Assembly (NCBI RefSeq): GCF_002250055.1
Contig: NZ_CP018866.1
Span: 3,216,501-3,280,500 of the forward strand
Direction: 5' to 3'
DNA from: Sutcliffiella cohnii
GTDB taxonomy: Bacteria > Bacillota > Bacilli > Bacillales > Bacillaceae_I
Length of the DNA: 64,000 nt
Positions within the stretch are counted from its first letter, which is position 1. Every line of letters begins with the position of its first letter. A program made the translations under genes and the position numbers. This document shows positions 17,911 through 30,279 of the stretch, piece after piece. The notes under the pieces are model-generated. The model worked only from the letters and a program-made list of their open reading frames with translations, ran no database searches and was not told where the DNA came from.

Positions 17911-20900
17911 TTAAATATTTTTTCTACGTTTTTGATAAAAAATGCTACCGCCACCACTAGCTAAAAGAATAGCACCTATAAAAAGCCAGTTATAAATGGA
18001 TGAAGCAGTTTTAGGAAGTTTTGCACCTTCTGTTTTTGGAGTCTCTCCACCATTTTTACCTTTCCCTGGCTTGTTTCCTTCTCCAGGTTTGTTTCCGTTT
18101 CCTGGACTGTTTCCATTACCAGGATTGTTCCCGTTTCCTGGACTGTTTCCATTACCAGGATTGTTCCCGTTTCCTGGGTTGTTTCCATTACCCGGATTAT
18201 TCCCGTTCCCTGGATTGTTTCCATTCCCCGGATTTTCTCCCGGAGGTGTTTCTTCCTCTTCTTCATCGTTAAGTTTACTTACTTTTATGACAACCGTAGT
18301 AAGTGGATCTAATACAATATTTTGGTCCGTCAGTTCAAAACCTGAACGTTGTGGAACTTCAACTATTCCAGCTTCATCATCGTCTACAAGTACAGTTCCA
18401 CCCGTTAAATCCTCAGATAGCGACAACGTTCTAACATCGGTATCAGCGTTAACAAATACATAGTACGCATCTCCGTTTGTTGCTTCATTTCGGTACGCAA
18501 TAACAGTATCATGTTCTCTTACTTCAGGAGCATCGACCATTGTAATTTTTTCATCTACTAACTCTTTTGAACCGAGTGTGAAAGCATCCGTTGATCTACG
18601 TAAAGCAATTAACCCAGCAGTATAATCTTTTGTTTCCGTATTAACTGGATACAATTCATCGTTCGTTACTTTCTCCCAGTCGAAACGGTTAATAATGTCC
18701 GACGAATCGTAAGAATCATGAATAAAATACGGGTATAGGAATGGGTTACCACTTTCGTCCACCATATAAGTCGATTTATACGGAGCCTCTGTTGCTTCTG
18801 CTCTCCATTGTTTTGTACGTCCGTATTCTTGACCAGCATGGATAAATGCTGTTCCTTGTGCAGTTAATACCATTGCATTTCCTATTCTAATACGTTTATG
18901 AATTTCTAAATTGTTTTCTTCAATATCTGGGTCCTTCTTTATAGATTGAGCAATAACATCATATAGCGTTAAGTTATCATGAGCTTCAATGTAAGGAACT
19001 ACATCACCTGGTTGATCAGCAACAAAGTTATGTGGCTGTGCTTTTATGTTATCAAAGATCTGTTGTACGTTTCGAGCACCACCCGTAATAAATCTTGGTT
19101 GTCCTTCACTTCCAAAACCAGACTTGAGCTCATTTCTAAATTCATCGGAGAAACTTCCTACTGCCTCTGTATATTGCATCCACTGTTGGTCAGCAGCTTG
19201 AACAGGCTCTCCTTCGTCTCCTGCATACGTTACCCAACCTTCCCCAATCATTACAATGTTAGGATTTAATTCTTTTGCTCTATCAAAAGCCATTTGAATA
19301 CTTTCTGCATCATGGTCTCCCATCATATCAAAGCGGAAGCCATCTACTTTAAACTCATCTACCCAATATAAAATAGAATCTACTAACACTCTTCTTGCCA
19401 TTTGATGAGTCGTACCTAAACGTCCACCACCAAAACTTGTTCTCGGAGTACCATCTGCATCCATGAAATGATAATAGTTTGGCACTAAATCTTCAAAAAT
19501 AGAAACTCTCGCAGTATGGTTGTATACTACATCTAAAATAACACCCATGTCACGCTTATGAATTTCGTTTATTAAGTTTTTAAACTCTCTTATTCTTAGT
19601 TCTGGATCATTCGGATTTTCAGAATACATACCGGATAAGGAGAAATAACTATGTGGGTCATAACCCCAGTTATAATTCGTGTTTGTCGAAGCGTACTGCA
19701 ACATTCTTTCATAGTTACTAAGCTCATCACCAAAGAAGTAACTCATTACCGGTAACAATTGAATATGTGTTACCCCTAACGATTCGATATAATCTAATTT
19801 TTCCACGAATGACGCAAATGTACCAAATTGTGCAGTTAATTCGTCAGCAATATTAGGATCAGACGTAAAGTCACGAACGTGAACTTCATAAATAATCGCA
19901 TCCTCACGTTTTTCAAATCCTGAAATAGTTGCATAGTCTAATTCTGGACCAATGTTAGATGGATCCACAATGGCAGCCTTTCCGACGGGATAGTCCATTT
20001 CGTGACTCCATGCAGCCATCGATTTTGCGTAAGGATCTAATGTTAATTTAGCCTCCTCGCCGTGTGTAATTCGATAGTGATAGTAATACCCTTTATGACT
20101 ACTGAGTCCTGTATTTTGTCTTGATAGAGTAATAGACCATACTCCTCGGTCACCTAATTCCATCGGTATTTCTGTTACTATTTCAAATTGATCATCCTTG
20201 TCGTATAACACTACTGTTACATCATCTGCTTTTGGTGACCATACTTTTAGTCTCGCTGTTCCGTCGGCGTATAATGTCGCGCCAAGGTTACCTTCATATC
20301 CATACATCTCATCGATTAGACGCCAACCTGTTTTTGCGATGATTGTACGTTCACCGTATGTGATTTCGTACGGAACTTTTTCTAAATCAAATTCTCCATG
20401 CACGATTACACGTCTACTATCTTCAACCGTAATATGTGTGAAAGAGACTTCATTTCCTTCGTTATCTTTTATCTTCAACTCTTCCGCAAGTTTTTCTACA
20501 TCAAGACCTTCCGTTTTAGAGAACGTTAAAGAAATCTTTTTATCAGAAATTACTTCACCCGACTGTAGGGTAATTGGAATAGCACCGTAAGGGTCAGTGA
20601 AAATTGCATCTTCTCCTTCTTTTACGAAGAGCATTTTATGCTGAGCGAGTGATTGAAACGACATATCACCAGTTTGAGCTCCTGTCTCCTTATTAACAAA
20701 AAGGAAGCCAATCGTTTCTGCATTTTCCACTAATGAAATATCATAATATGCACCATATTTATTTACACCAGCTGCATCAGTTGCACCATTCGGCCATGAA
20801 CCTGCAGATTCTGAAGGGATAGTAACATCTCCCCAATTCCACATTGCCCAACCATCATAGTCGCTGTTCGTTCTATCATAGTGAATTCGAACAGTGTTTG

Positions 20901-23900
20901 CTGGTAAGTCAACTGGTTCGTATAAAAATACTTCGTCAGAGCCTTCTTTAATCCAAATTTCATTTATTTCAGATGAGAATAATTGTACTACTTTGTCTCC
21001 ACCATCTTTATCCCCATTTGTTCTATTTAGAACTAAGAACCCTATATTAGACGCATCACTCTTTATCGGTACATCTACATAAACTCCATAGTCCGTTACG
21101 TTATTTGGAGAAAACGGTGTCCCACCAGATGGCCAATTATCAGATGGGGATTGTACATCTCCCCATAACCATAACCCTAAGTTTTCATAACTATTGTCCG
21201 TTCGTTGATAGTGAATACGAAGTGTATTTTCACCTATTTCCCCTGCATCGTTCGGTAGAGGAACTGGTAATTCGTCACCATTAAAAGTAAGTAACACCGT
21301 TCCGCCATCCTCTTTAGCTGGAATCGGGATCGTTACAGTACCTTCCTCGGAAGCTGTATACGTTTTATTCGCATAATGGTCTGTTACGACAGCTTCACTT
21401 GAGTCGAAATGAAGAGCTACTTGTTTTTCCGTATTATCAACATTTAAGCCTACTAAGACGTGTTCATCATTATAAGTTCGAGAAAACATTAAATATTTGT
21501 CACGATCAGACCCTGCTATTTTTTGTCGATCACCTTTTGCGAAAATTTGCGAGTTAACATTTCGGAAGGATAGCAACTTTTGATAATGTTCTAATACTTC
21601 ATTACCTTCTACTTCAACCCAAGGCATGTTTGGTCGATTTGTATAGTATGGGTAATCATTTTCACCTGGTAAGCCAAGCTCTTCTCCATAGTAAATAACT
21701 GGTTGACCTTTTGCTGTTATTTGTAGAGATGCTGCTACTTGATATTTACCTAAATCACCATCTACTAATTTCAAGAAGCGATCTTCATCATGACTTCCTA
21801 AAAATTGACCGAAAGTAGCTGTGTTGGATAGTTTATTATTACGATTTTCCAATTGATTTTGTACAGCTTCTAACTGGCCGTTCGCGAAATCACGAGCATA
21901 ATTTTTAAAATCAAAATCTAGTAACGAATCCATCATGCCGTTCTTTAAATATCCTTGGTCATCGTTAATATGTGCGCCCCACGATTCTCCAATTAATTTA
22001 AACTGTGGCATATCTTTCGTTAATTCATTTTTAAAAGCCTGCCATGTCGTATTTTCTACATGCTTGACCGTATCGACACGGAAATAGTCAATCGTATTTC
22101 CATTAACTGTTCTTGATTTATTAATCCAATCTACTTGCCATTGAATGATTTGTTCTCTTACATCCGCATCCTCTGTAATAAAGTCCGGTAATCCAGCCAG
22201 TTCCCCACGTACCGTTGCATCACCTACATTATCCCCTTCACGGAGCATCCCGCTAAATCGAGCACGGTCTTCTTCTGTTGGATAATGTGGTATACTACTA
22301 TTTTTTGCATCCGATTGCTTTAACCCGTAACCGGCATGATTCAATACAACATCCACCATAATTTTTATTCCACGTGCATGTGCCTCATCAATTAACTCAT
22401 GGAAGTCAGCCATTGTACCAAAATGTGGATTCAACTCACTAAAGTTACTAGCCCAATAACCATGGTAGCCATAATACGGTTCTCCTGGCACTGGAGTCCC
22501 CACATCAAACTTAATATTTTCTACTATTGGATTAATCCAAATCGTATTAATACCTAACTCATCTAAATAATCTAGCTTTTGGGTAATTCCTTTAAAATCT
22601 CCACCTTGAAACGTTCCTCGTTTGGATGTATCGTACCCAATTCCGTACGGGTCGTTATTAGAGGAATCGCCGTCAAAAAATCTGTCTGTTAATAAAAAGT
22701 AAATAACTGCCTCATCCCAATCAAAGTCAGCTTCTTCACCTGTAAAAGTTCTTGCTTTCACTTCAAGTGTTACTTCTGCTTCATGTTTGTTTCCAAATTG
22801 GTCTGTTGCTACTATCGGCAATGTTTTCGTGCCAGCTGTAACATGTTGATCCACCGCAATCGAGATCTCCATTAATTCACGATCAATCTTTACTTTATTA
22901 CTTCCACCAATACTAGATAAATCAACATAAACTTCACGAAATGTAACTTCCTCATCGGATTCCACTTGGACAGCTATAACCGCATTTTCGTTATAGTTAA
23001 TTGAATCCGGTTGTACAGATCCCGTCAATTGAACATCTACTTGCCCATGTGTAATAATTGATTTTCCATCAATAGTATTATAAGTATCCAGAACTTCCTC
23101 TGTTATGCCATCTTTCGTGACAAAAAAGCTGTATTCATGCTCCCCTTGTGGGATATTTTCATAAATGAAGTGAAACCACTCATTTTCGCTATCTCTTGTC
23201 ATTTCGTACCGTTCGCCTAATAGAGAAAGCTCCACTTTTTCTATACTTTCCATTTCATTTGCTTTAAAAAGCTCTGAATCTCGATAAAAGAAATGCGCAT
23301 CGCCATTCTCAATCGAAGGTCCAACTATATCTGGAACGGTAAAAAAGCTTTCTTGTCCACTCTGCACACGGACTTTCGTAACGTTTTCATTTTTGCTTAA
23401 TACAATATTTCGGTCAGCATCAATGTCTTTCTGCTCCCAATTACCTTTTCGAATGATAAATCCAACATTATCAGCGGAAGGACTGACAGCAATGTTAGCA
23501 ATCGCTTTCCCATCCTTTATTTCTGAAAAGAGAATTTCGTCATCTTTTACACCAGTACCCCAAACCCAAAGATTCCAGCCTTCGTAGTTTTGATCTTGTC
23601 TTTCATAAGTAAATTCGATATACCGTTGTAAAGAGGGGTCTTCTTCTTCATTTCCTTCTCCTAATACAACGAACTTACTGTTCCCATTTTGATAACTTTC
23701 GTTTAACGGATCAGTGATCCAAACGTCTTCATCTACAATAAATTTATATTCATACGTATTAGGAGGAAGCTGAATACTTTTCGTCCATATTCCACCTTCA
23801 ACTTGTTCCATTTCAATTGCGTCGGCTGCCCAGTTAGTAAAACTGCCAGCGACTCGAACTCTTTCGGCTTCACTATTTTCATAGAAAAAACTTATCGTCC

Positions 23901-24030
23901 CATCTTCACTAATAACAGGACTCTTTACTGTTTCCGCTGTTACAGTAGGTATGTAACTTGGAATCATCGAGATTAACAATAAAAGCGATAAAAAAATCGA
24001 GAAAGCTTTACGAAACCTTTTGCTAGTCAT
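17911..24030 (-). CDS. Cell-wall-anchored dual-domain amylopullulanase (GH13 amylase + type I pullulanase)
   Basis: 2,039 residues, secreted (N-terminal signal peptide to about residue 32). Near the N-terminus is a glycogen-binding E-set module ([20 protein letters not shown]...), then a pullulanase-type carbohydrate module. The first GH13 barrel (about 438-900) has [18 protein letters not shown] (nucleophile near 648), IGESWG (acid/base near 680) and LGSHDEDR. Two more carbohydrate modules follow. A second GH13 barrel, about 1380-1850, carries the type I pullulanase signature YNWGYDP (near 1453), [17 protein letters not shown] and [11 protein letters not shown] Pro-Gly-Asn wall-spanning repeat (about 1930-1993), the sortase motif LPKTA (near 2005), a hydrophobic helix and KRRK end the protein. 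It should cut both alpha-1,4 and alpha-1,6 links of starch or glycogen at the cell surface. Ribosome site GGAAGGGG precedes the ATG. Confidence 0.9.
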   Translation of the reverse strand: MTSKRFRKAFSIFLSLLLLISMIPSYIPTVTAETVKSPVISEDGTISFFYENSEAERVRVAGSFTNWAADAIEMEQVEGGIWTKSIQLPPNTYEYKFIVDEDVWITDPLNESYQNGNSKFVVLGEGNEEEDPSLQRYIEFTYERQDQNYEGWNLWVWGTGVKDDEILFSEIKDGKAIANIAVSPSADNVGFIIRKGNWEQKDIDADRNIVLSKNENVTKVRVQSGQESFFTVPDIVGPSIENGDAHFFYRDSELFKANEMESIEKVELSLLGERYEMTRDSENEWFHFIYENIPQGEHEYSFFVTKDGITEEVLDTYNTIDGKSIITHGQVDVQLTGSVQPDSINYNENAVIAVQVESDEEVTFREVYVDLSSIGGSNKVKIDRELMEISIAVDQHVTAGTKTLPIVATDQFGNKHEAEVTLEVKARTFTGEEADFDWDEAVIYFLLTDRFFDGDSSNNDPYGIGYDTSKRGTFQGGDFKGITQKLDYLDELGINTIWINPIVENIKFDVGTPVPGEPYYGYHGYWASNFSELNPHFGTMADFHELIDEAHARGIKIMVDVVLNHAGYGLKQSDAKNSSIPHYPTEEDRARFSGMLREGDNVGDATVRGELAGLPDFITEDADVREQIIQWQVDWINKSRTVNGNTIDYFRVDTVKHVENTTWQAFKNELTKDMPQFKLIGESWGAHINDDQGYLKNGMMDSLLDFDFKNYARDFANGQLEAVQNQLENRNNKLSNTATFGQFLGSHDEDRFLKLVDGDLGKYQVAASLQITAKGQPVIYYGEELGLPGENDYPYYTNRPNMPWVEVEGNEVLEHYQKLLSFRNVNSQIFAKGDRQKIAGSDRDKYLMFSRTYNDEHVLVGLNVDNTEKQVALHFDSSEAVVTDHYANKTYTASEEGTVTIPIPAKEDGGTVLLTFNGDELPVPLPNDAGEIGENTLRIHYQRTDNSYENLGLWLWGDVQSPSDNWPSGGTPFSPNNVTDYGVYVDVPIKSDASNIGFLVLNRTNGDKDGGDKVVQLFSSEINEIWIKEGSDEVFLYEPVDLPANTVRIHYDRTNSDYDGWAMWNWGDVTIPSESAGSWPNGATDAAGVNKYGAYYDISLVENAETIGFLFVNKETGAQTGDMSFQSLAQHKMLFVKEGEDAIFTDPYGAIPITLQSGEVISDKKISLTFSKTEGLDVEKLAEELKIKDNEGNEVSFTHITVEDSRRVIVHGEFDLEKVPYEITYGERTIIAKTGWRLIDEMYGYEGNLGATLYADGTARLKVWSPKADDVTVVLYDKDDQFEIVTEIPMELGDRGVWSITLSRQNTGLSSHKGYYYHYRITHGEEAKLTLDPYAKSMAAWSHEMDYPVGKAAIVDPSNIGPELDYATISGFEKREDAIIYEVHVRDFTSDPNIADELTAQFGTFASFVEKLDYIESLGVTHIQLLPVMSYFFGDELSNYERMLQYASTNTNYNWGYDPHSYFSLSGMYSENPNDPELRIREFKNLINEIHKRDMGVILDVVYNHTARVSIFEDLVPNYYHFMDADGTPRTSFGGGRLGTTHQMARRVLVDSILYWVDEFKVDGFRFDMMGDHDAESIQMAFDRAKELNPNIVMIGEGWVTYAGDEGEPVQAADQQWMQYTEAVGSFSDEFRNELKSGFGSEGQPRFITGGARNVQQIFDNIKAQPHNFVADQPGDVVPYIEAHDNLTLYDVIAQSIKKDPDIEENNLEIHKRIRIGNAMVLTAQGTAFIHAGQEYGRTKQWRAEATEAPYKSTYMVDESGNPFLYPYFIHDSYDSSDIINRFDWEKVTNDELYPVNTETKDYTAGLIALRRSTDAFTLGSKELVDEKITMVDAPEVREHDTVIAYRNEATNGDAYYVFVNADTDVRTLSLSEDLTGGTVLVDDDEAGIVEVPQRSGFELTDQNIVLDPLTTVVIKVSKLNDEEEEETPPGENPGNGNNPGNGNNPGNGNNPGNGNNPGNGNSPGNGNNPGNGNSPGNGNKPGEGNKPGKGKNGGETPKTEGAKLPKTASSIYNWLFIGAILLASGGGSIFYQKRRKNI
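18062..18240 (-). repeat. Tandem repeat encoding the PGNGNN wall linker
   Basis: Protein repeats of PGNGN(N/S/K), six residues each. At DNA level 18-bp units alternate in two versions, giving a 36-bp higher-order period (copies beginning at 18122 and 18158 are almost identical). Such arrays often vary in copy number between strains. Confidence 0.85.
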
Positions 24031-24060
24031 ACGTGTACCCCTTCCATTTTTAAATTATTG

Positions 24061-24074
24061 TGAAAACGTTTGCG
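24061..24074. promoter_or_regulatory. Candidate cre site, start-proximal
   Basis: TGAAAACGTTTGCG; 12 of 14 positions fit the CcpA consensus TGWAARCGYTWWCA. It lies between the -10 box and the start codon of the amylopullulanase gene, where CcpA binding would act as a roadblock. Confidence 0.55.
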
Positions 24075-24102
24075 CAAATTGTAGTAATAAAAGAAAACCG
24101 CT

Positions 24103-24131
24103 ATTATCAGCAAAAAAGAATATTTATGCAA
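24103..24131 (-). promoter_or_regulatory. Candidate promoter of the amylopullulanase gene
   Basis: On the minus strand TTGCAT (24126-24131), 17-bp spacer, GATAAT (24103-24108). The -35 box overlaps the distal cre-like site. Confidence 0.5.
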
Positions 24132-24140
24132 ACGCTATCA
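24127..24140. promoter_or_regulatory. Candidate cre site overlapping the -35 box
   Basis: TGCAAACGCTATCA matches the CcpA consensus at 13 of 14 positions and overlaps the proposed -35 of the amylopullulanase promoter, which would suit glucose repression of a starch-degrading enzyme. Confidence 0.65.
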
Positions 24141-24225
24141 TTCTATATTAAAATTACTATGATTCTATTAATAAAGCAATAATATTTTTACTTTTCATTC
24201 TATTTTCCTATGAGGGAAATTAATA

Positions 24226-24260
24226 TAAAAAATGCTTAAGGATATGTACATCCTTAAGCA
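24226..24260 (-). terminator. Terminator of the spo0B-obg-pheB operon
   Basis: Perfect 11-bp stem TGCTTAAGGAT / ATCCTTAAGCA (24233-24260), followed in the minus direction by TTTTTTAT. The pheB stop codon lies inside the stem. Confidence 0.9.
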
Positions 24261-24697
24261 CCCGAGCTCAAAACTTCTACTTTATCAACAAATTCTAACT
24301 TTTTTAATGTTCCTAGTAATGAATTTATATCTTCATTTAATCCAGACATATCTAAAGATAACGTCACATTCGCTTTTCCTTGTAATGGAATCGTTTGGTG
24401 AATGGTTAAAACGTTACAGCCTGCGTTAGCTACGATAGATAGTAGCTGAGATAGCGCCCCTTTTTGATCTTCTAAATGAAAAAACAAAGTCGTAATTTGT
24501 TCTTTTACCATCATATGAAAAGGAAATACTGCGTCCCGATATTTATAAAAAGCACTGCGACTTAAATCTACTCTTTTTACCGCTTCAGCAACGGAATGTA
24601 CTTTTCCACGCGCTAACATTTCTTTCGCATCGATTGCCTTTTTCATTGCTTCTGGTAAAATATCTTCACGTACTAAGTAAAACTTTTCATCTAGCAT
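24254..24697 (-). CDS. pheB: ACT-domain protein PheB
   Basis: 147 residues, identical in length to B. subtilis PheB. The N-terminal half ([23 protein letters not shown] ... [18 protein letters not shown]) precedes a C-terminal ACT domain ([49 protein letters not shown]). Despite its name it is not an established chorismate mutase; ACT domains usually bind amino acids. Start is the ATG of MLDEKF, six nt after AGGGGGG. In B. subtilis pheA follows; here a terminator and the amylopullulanase gene follow instead. Confidence 0.93.
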   Translation of the reverse strand: MLDEKFYLVREDILPEAMKKAIDAKEMLARGKVHSVAEAVKRVDLSRSAFYKYRDAVFPFHMMVKEQITTLFFHLEDQKGALSQLLSIVANAGCNVLTIHQTIPLQGKANVTLSLDMSGLNEDINSLLGTLKKLEFVDKVEVLSSGA

Positions 24698-24765
24698 GAC
24701 CATCCCCCCTTCATAAACAATATGAAAGAAAAGAGAGGACAAAAGCTCCCCTCTTTCCTGTTTCT

Positions 24766-26064
<1,299 letters not shown>

Positions 26065-26079
26065 CTACTATTAAAAAAA

Positions 26080-26610
26080 CTACTTACTGTGTAATATACA
26101 TTCAAACGTACATTCTTTTTCGTTTATCGTTTTATTTTCTACATTGAATAAAGACTGCTCAGCAAACCACTTCTCTACTGAAGCTTTCTTTTTTATTATT
26201 CCACTTATATCAAAAAAGAAACGGATTATGTTTTCATCCTTTTGAATACTTACTAAAAGATTATTATCGTTTATTTCGTCCAAAACTTCTTCTAGCATAT
26301 CAAACATGGAAATAAACGTATAATATAGCGCTTCATCAAATTCTCCAAGATTGATATCACTATTCCATACTTCATATTCTAGCTTGAACATTTTAGGGTC
26401 CCAATGAAACGTCAAAAACAACTCCGCTAACTTTGGAGCATTAATGTTAGACAGTGATGATTCATGCTGCGCTTCCATCACGATCTCTTCAATTAATTCA
26501 TCTATTCTTTCAAATCGTTGTAGCGTTAAATTAGCTTTAATCAATTGGATTTTATTTAACCAATCGTGCCTTGTATGGCGCAATATTTCTATTGTATCCC
26601 GTTTAGTCAT
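26080..26610 (-). CDS. spo0B: Sporulation phosphotransferase Spo0B
   Basis: 176 residues. Spo0B passes phosphate from Spo0F to Spo0A in the sporulation phosphorelay. The phosphorylated histidine lies in RHTRHDWLNKIQLIKANL (His15) of the first helix of the hairpin that makes the dimeric four-helix bundle; the C-terminal part has a degenerate HATPase-like fold. This product starts with MTKRDTIEILRHTRHDW and seems to have a shorter N-terminus than the B. subtilis protein. Start supported by AGGAGAA. Immediately upstream of obg. Confidence 0.92.
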   Translation of the reverse strand: MTKRDTIEILRHTRHDWLNKIQLIKANLTLQRFERIDELIEEIVMEAQHESSLSNINAPKLAELFLTFHWDPKMFKLEYEVWNSDINLGEFDEALYYTFISMFDMLEEVLDEINDNNLLVSIQKDENIIRFFFDISGIIKKKASVEKWFAEQSLFNVENKTINEKECTFECILHSK

Positions 26611-26804
26611 TATAAAATTTCTCCTACTTTTTTCGAAGTCTATGTATATTCAAATTATAACAAAGAAAGGGGAAGAAAAATATATGTATTATAAGAATAG
26701 TAGCCCTTTGTTCGTTTTCTAAACTAGCTATACAACTATTCATTGCGCTAGCTGTGCCTTATCATCTCAACCCTTTGCATATACCCCTGTACAATCTCGC
26801 AGAG

Positions 26805-26843
26805 CAAAAAATAAAACTCTAACCAAAACGGCTAGAGTTTTAT
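26805..26843 (-). terminator. Terminator of the rplU-prp-rpmA operon
   Basis: Perfect 11-bp stem ATAAAACTCTA / TAGAGTTTTAT (26811-26843), followed in the minus direction by TTTTTTG, 9 nt after the rpmA stop. Confidence 0.88.
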
Positions 26844-26851
26844 CATAGTGT

Positions 26852-27482
<631 letters not shown>

Positions 27483-27495
27483 TAGTTACACCACA

Positions 27496-27804
27496 TTACG
27501 CGTTGATTTTTTCAACAGTAACTTTCGTGTATGGTTGACGATGACCTTGCTTTTTACGGTAGTTTTTCTTCGCTTTGTATTTGAATACAGTGATCTTTTT
27601 CGCACGACCTTGTTTTTCAACTTTAGCCGTTACAGAAGCTCCTTCTACTACTGGACTACCAACTTTAACGTTTTCGCCACCAACAAAAAGAACTTTGTCA
27701 AAAGTAACTGTATCACCTTCAACAGCATCAAGCTTTTCAATGTAGACTACTTGACCTTCTTCTACTTTGATTTGCTTACCACCAGTTTCGATAATTGCGT
27801 ACAT
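27496..27804 (-). CDS. rplU: 50S ribosomal protein L21
   Basis: 102 residues. [25 protein letters not shown] at the start and the basic C-terminus [23 protein letters not shown] are diagnostic for L21. Strong GAGGAGG precedes the ATG. First gene of rplU-prp-rpmA, behind a structured leader. Confidence 0.97.
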   Translation of the reverse strand: MYAIIETGGKQIKVEEGQVVYIEKLDAVEGDTVTFDKVLFVGGENVKVGSPVVEGASVTAKVEKQGRAKKITVFKYKAKKNYRKKQGHRQPYTKVTVEKINA

Positions 27805-27914
27805 ACTTGCACCTCCTCATAGACTCAGACTCGCCAGTGTCAGGTGTCTAACACGAATGTTATCCTTGTAAACCTTAACTGAGCGGTTGTAGCACGGTGC
27901 GCTACAAACTAACA
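27805..27914 (-). ncRNA. L21 leader (cis-regulatory RNA)
   Basis: The minus-strand leader of rplU contains the hairpin TTGTAGC / GCTACAA with GCACCGTG in the loop (27891-27911), then ACCGCTCAGTTAAGGTTT, a GTGTTAGACACCTGAC segment and ACTGGCGAGTCTGAGTC before the ribosome site. This order fits the conserved L21 leader of Bacilli, thought to mediate autoregulation by L21. The 5' end is inferred from the promoter. Confidence 0.82.
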
Positions 27915-27920
27915 AAGAAC

Positions 27921-27950
27921 ATCATAGCATAATATAAAGCTTTTAGTCAA
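27921..27950 (-). promoter_or_regulatory. Promoter of rplU-prp-rpmA
   Basis: Minus strand TTGACT (27945-27950), 18-bp spacer, TATGAT (27921-27926) with an extended -10 TGC. The -35 overlaps the stop codon of rng. Confidence 0.65.
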
Positions 27951-29394
27951 TATGTTTCAACGATTGTATTCGATTCTTTGCTTCTTCTTCACTACCAACA
28001 AAGCGAATGTTGTAAAACGGATTTTTTTCCACTGGGTGAAAGTAAATTTGGTACGGTAGAACTTGATTAGGAAGCATTTTAATTACGTCTGTTGATGCTT
28101 CAATAACAAACGCCTCTATATCTTTTCCTTTTTGCTCTGCAATTTCCCGTTCTAATTTATATACAACGGTCTCTACGGAGTTAACCATTCCAGCACCATT
28201 ACAACAGTTACATTTATCCATTAACAGCTGGGTTAACGGTTCGCGAATTTTTTTTCTCGTAACTTGTAATAAATCTAACTGTGTAAAACCGACAGGAATG
28301 ACCGTTGCGCGATCTGCTCTTATTTCTTCTTTAAAAGCAGCTAACACCTTTTCCCGTTCACTTTCATGTTTCATTTCAATAAAATCGATAATAATAATCC
28401 CACCGATATTACGTAAACGAAGCTGCTTGGCGATTTCTCGAGCGGCTTCTTCGTTTACTTTTAAAAAGGTCGCCCCTCGCTCTGTTTTTCCAGTATACTT
28501 TCCAGAGTTAACATCAATTACCGTCATCGCTTCCGTATGTTCAATAATGATGTAGCCTCCACTCGGCAACCAAACGATTCGCTTTAGTGCTTTATTTAAC
28601 TCTTCCTCTATTCCATGTTTTGAAAAAATATTTTCCTTGCCAGAATAAAACTGGACATTGTATTCATGCTTTTTTAACCATTGAAACGTGTCACTGTCAT
28701 CGACTACAATTCGGCTAATCTCTTCCTTTTGGACATCACGAATAACCTTTTTTACGATATTTTGGTCTTCTTTTAAAAGTTGAGGCACTTTGGAAGGATA
28801 GTCCGCCTTCTTTTGAATTTCTATGTACTCCTGTTGAAGCTGTTGTAGCTCTTGTTCCACAACGTTCACTTGTTTCCCCTCAGATGAAGTTCGAATAATG
28901 ATGCCCTCTTCTTTCGTGCACCAAGAATTAGCTAGCAATCGCCACTTTTCTCGTTCATCCTTATTCATTTTTTTAGAAACTGATTTGAATCGTCCAAATG
29001 GTTGGTAAACGATATATTCCCCAGGAAACTCAATTAACCCAGTTAATTTAGGGCCTTTCATTCCTTCTCCCTCTTTCACAACTTGAACGACAACCGCTTC
29101 TCCTTCATGTATCCATTTTGAAATACTCGTCTTTTCCTTCTCAGATCTTTTAAGAGTAGAAACTTGATAGGATGCGATATGATCACGATAAAGAAAGCCA
29201 GGGTCCTTGCCCCCAATGTCGACAAAGGCTGCTTGCATCCCTGGCAATACTTTTATGACCCGACCTATATAAATATTTCCTTCTGTCTTTTTTAACGTTG
29301 GTCGATCGATGAAAAATTCTACCACTTTATCTTTTTCTTTTATTGCAATACGCTTTTCCGTTCCACTTACGTTCATCCAAATTTCTTTTTCCAT
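27943..29394 (-). CDS. rng: Ribonuclease E/G family endoribonuclease
   Basis: 483 residues, RNase G size. An embedded S1 domain (about 35-125, GNIYIGRVIKVLPGMQAAFVDIG) leads into the DNase I-like catalytic domain with its metal-binding aspartates in AMTVIDVNSGKYTG and GGIIIIDFIEMKHESER. The zinc-link cysteines are in KCNCCNGAG. The family cuts single-stranded A/U-rich RNA and in other bacteria processes 16S rRNA 5' ends. B. subtilis has no RNase E/G, but many other Bacillaceae carry one here, next to spoIVFB. Confidence 0.93.
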   Translation of the reverse strand: MEKEIWMNVSGTEKRIAIKEKDKVVEFFIDRPTLKKTEGNIYIGRVIKVLPGMQAAFVDIGGKDPGFLYRDHIASYQVSTLKRSEKEKTSISKWIHEGEAVVVQVVKEGEGMKGPKLTGLIEFPGEYIVYQPFGRFKSVSKKMNKDEREKWRLLANSWCTKEEGIIIRTSSEGKQVNVVEQELQQLQQEYIEIQKKADYPSKVPQLLKEDQNIVKKVIRDVQKEEISRIVVDDSDTFQWLKKHEYNVQFYSGKENIFSKHGIEEELNKALKRIVWLPSGGYIIIEHTEAMTVIDVNSGKYTGKTERGATFLKVNEEAAREIAKQLRLRNIGGIIIIDFIEMKHESEREKVLAAFKEEIRADRATVIPVGFTQLDLLQVTRKKIREPLTQLLMDKCNCCNGAGMVNSVETVVYKLEREIAEQKGKDIEAFVIEASTDVIKMLPNQVLPYQIYFHPVEKNPFYNIRFVGSEEEAKNRIQSLKHID

Positions 29395-29412
29395 AGTTCC
29401 TCACTACCTCGA

Positions 29413-30279
29413 TTAATATGAATACAGAATATCTCCAATATTAATCGACGTCAACTTTTCCGCAAAATAAGCGTGTAATAATTCATTTTCATCAAGTGGT
29501 TCTTGTTTCGCGTTTCCTTTCATAACGACGATACTATGTTTACAATCACGTTTAAACTGATACAGCACTTGCAATAACTTATCCTTTTCATCTACAACAA
29601 TTGGCTTTAAGCTCGTAAACTCATTTTTCCTTCCGTAATACCTTTCAAGTAAAAAACGAATAAACACGTAATGACGCTGTCGCCATTCTTGAATTAATGA
29701 AAAAAGAAGGAAGGCTACGATAATCCAAACGTTTAAGTGTAGCGGTGCAACGATTAAATATAAAATAGAAAAAGCAATTAGAAAGAAAAAAGAAAAGCGC
29801 AATGCTTTTTCATGTGCAATCGAAAAGGCATAGTACTTGCTTAAGAGAATAAATAATAGCTTTCCACCATCTAGCGGCCAAATTGGCAATAAGTTTACGA
29901 CGAGAATCATCACATTAAAACTAAAAAACATTTCAAATGTTTGTAGGGTAATGACTTCCCCGATATATAGGAAATATGCGAGAATAGCAAGCCACACATG
30001 CTGAAATGGACCAGCTAAGATAACAATAACTTCTTCCTTAACTGGTCTATTCCCGTGTTCTTCCATTTCCGCGACACCGCCGAAAGGTAATAGTAATATT
30101 TGTTTTATTTTCCATTTAAAATGAGCTGCTGCAAACCCATGTCCTAGTTCGTGAACAAGAACGATTGAAAACAAAAGAAGTAGTTCCCAAAACTTCGCAG
30201 TTAAGATGGATAATCCGATAATCGCCCAAAAAACCGGATGAATATGAATTTTTCGTAATACGTTAACGTATCTATTCAA
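29413..30279 (-). CDS. spoIVFB: Stage IV sporulation metalloprotease SpoIVFB
   Basis: 288 residues, site-2 protease family, in the mother-cell membrane around the forespore. It cuts pro-sigma-K. The zinc motif is HELGH (His43, Glu44, His47) and the third ligand is in LLPIWPLDGGKLLF; about six membrane helices and a C-terminal CBS-like part follow. The start is TTG; the first eight bases overlap the end of spoIVFA (TTGAATAG), with AGGTGAT as ribosome site, so the two are translationally coupled. Confidence 0.93.
   Translation of the reverse strand: MNRYVNVLRKIHIHPVFWAIIGLSILTAKFWELLLLFSIVLVHELGHGFAAAHFKWKIKQILLLPFGGVAEMEEHGNRPVKEEVIVILAGPFQHVWLAILAYFLYIGEVITLQTFEMFFSFNVMILVVNLLPIWPLDGGKLLFILLSKYYAFSIAHEKALRFSFFFLIAFSILYLIVAPLHLNVWIIVAFLLFSLIQEWRQRHYVFIRFLLERYYGRKNEFTSLKPIVVDEKDKLLQVLYQFKRDCKHSIVVMKGNAKQEPLDENELLHAYFAEKLTSINIGDILYSY

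Noticed and set aside
17976-18463. Open frames on both strands over the PGNGNN linker
   Set aside because: Repeats with a period divisible by three stay open in all frames; they mirror the linker of the amylopullulanase.
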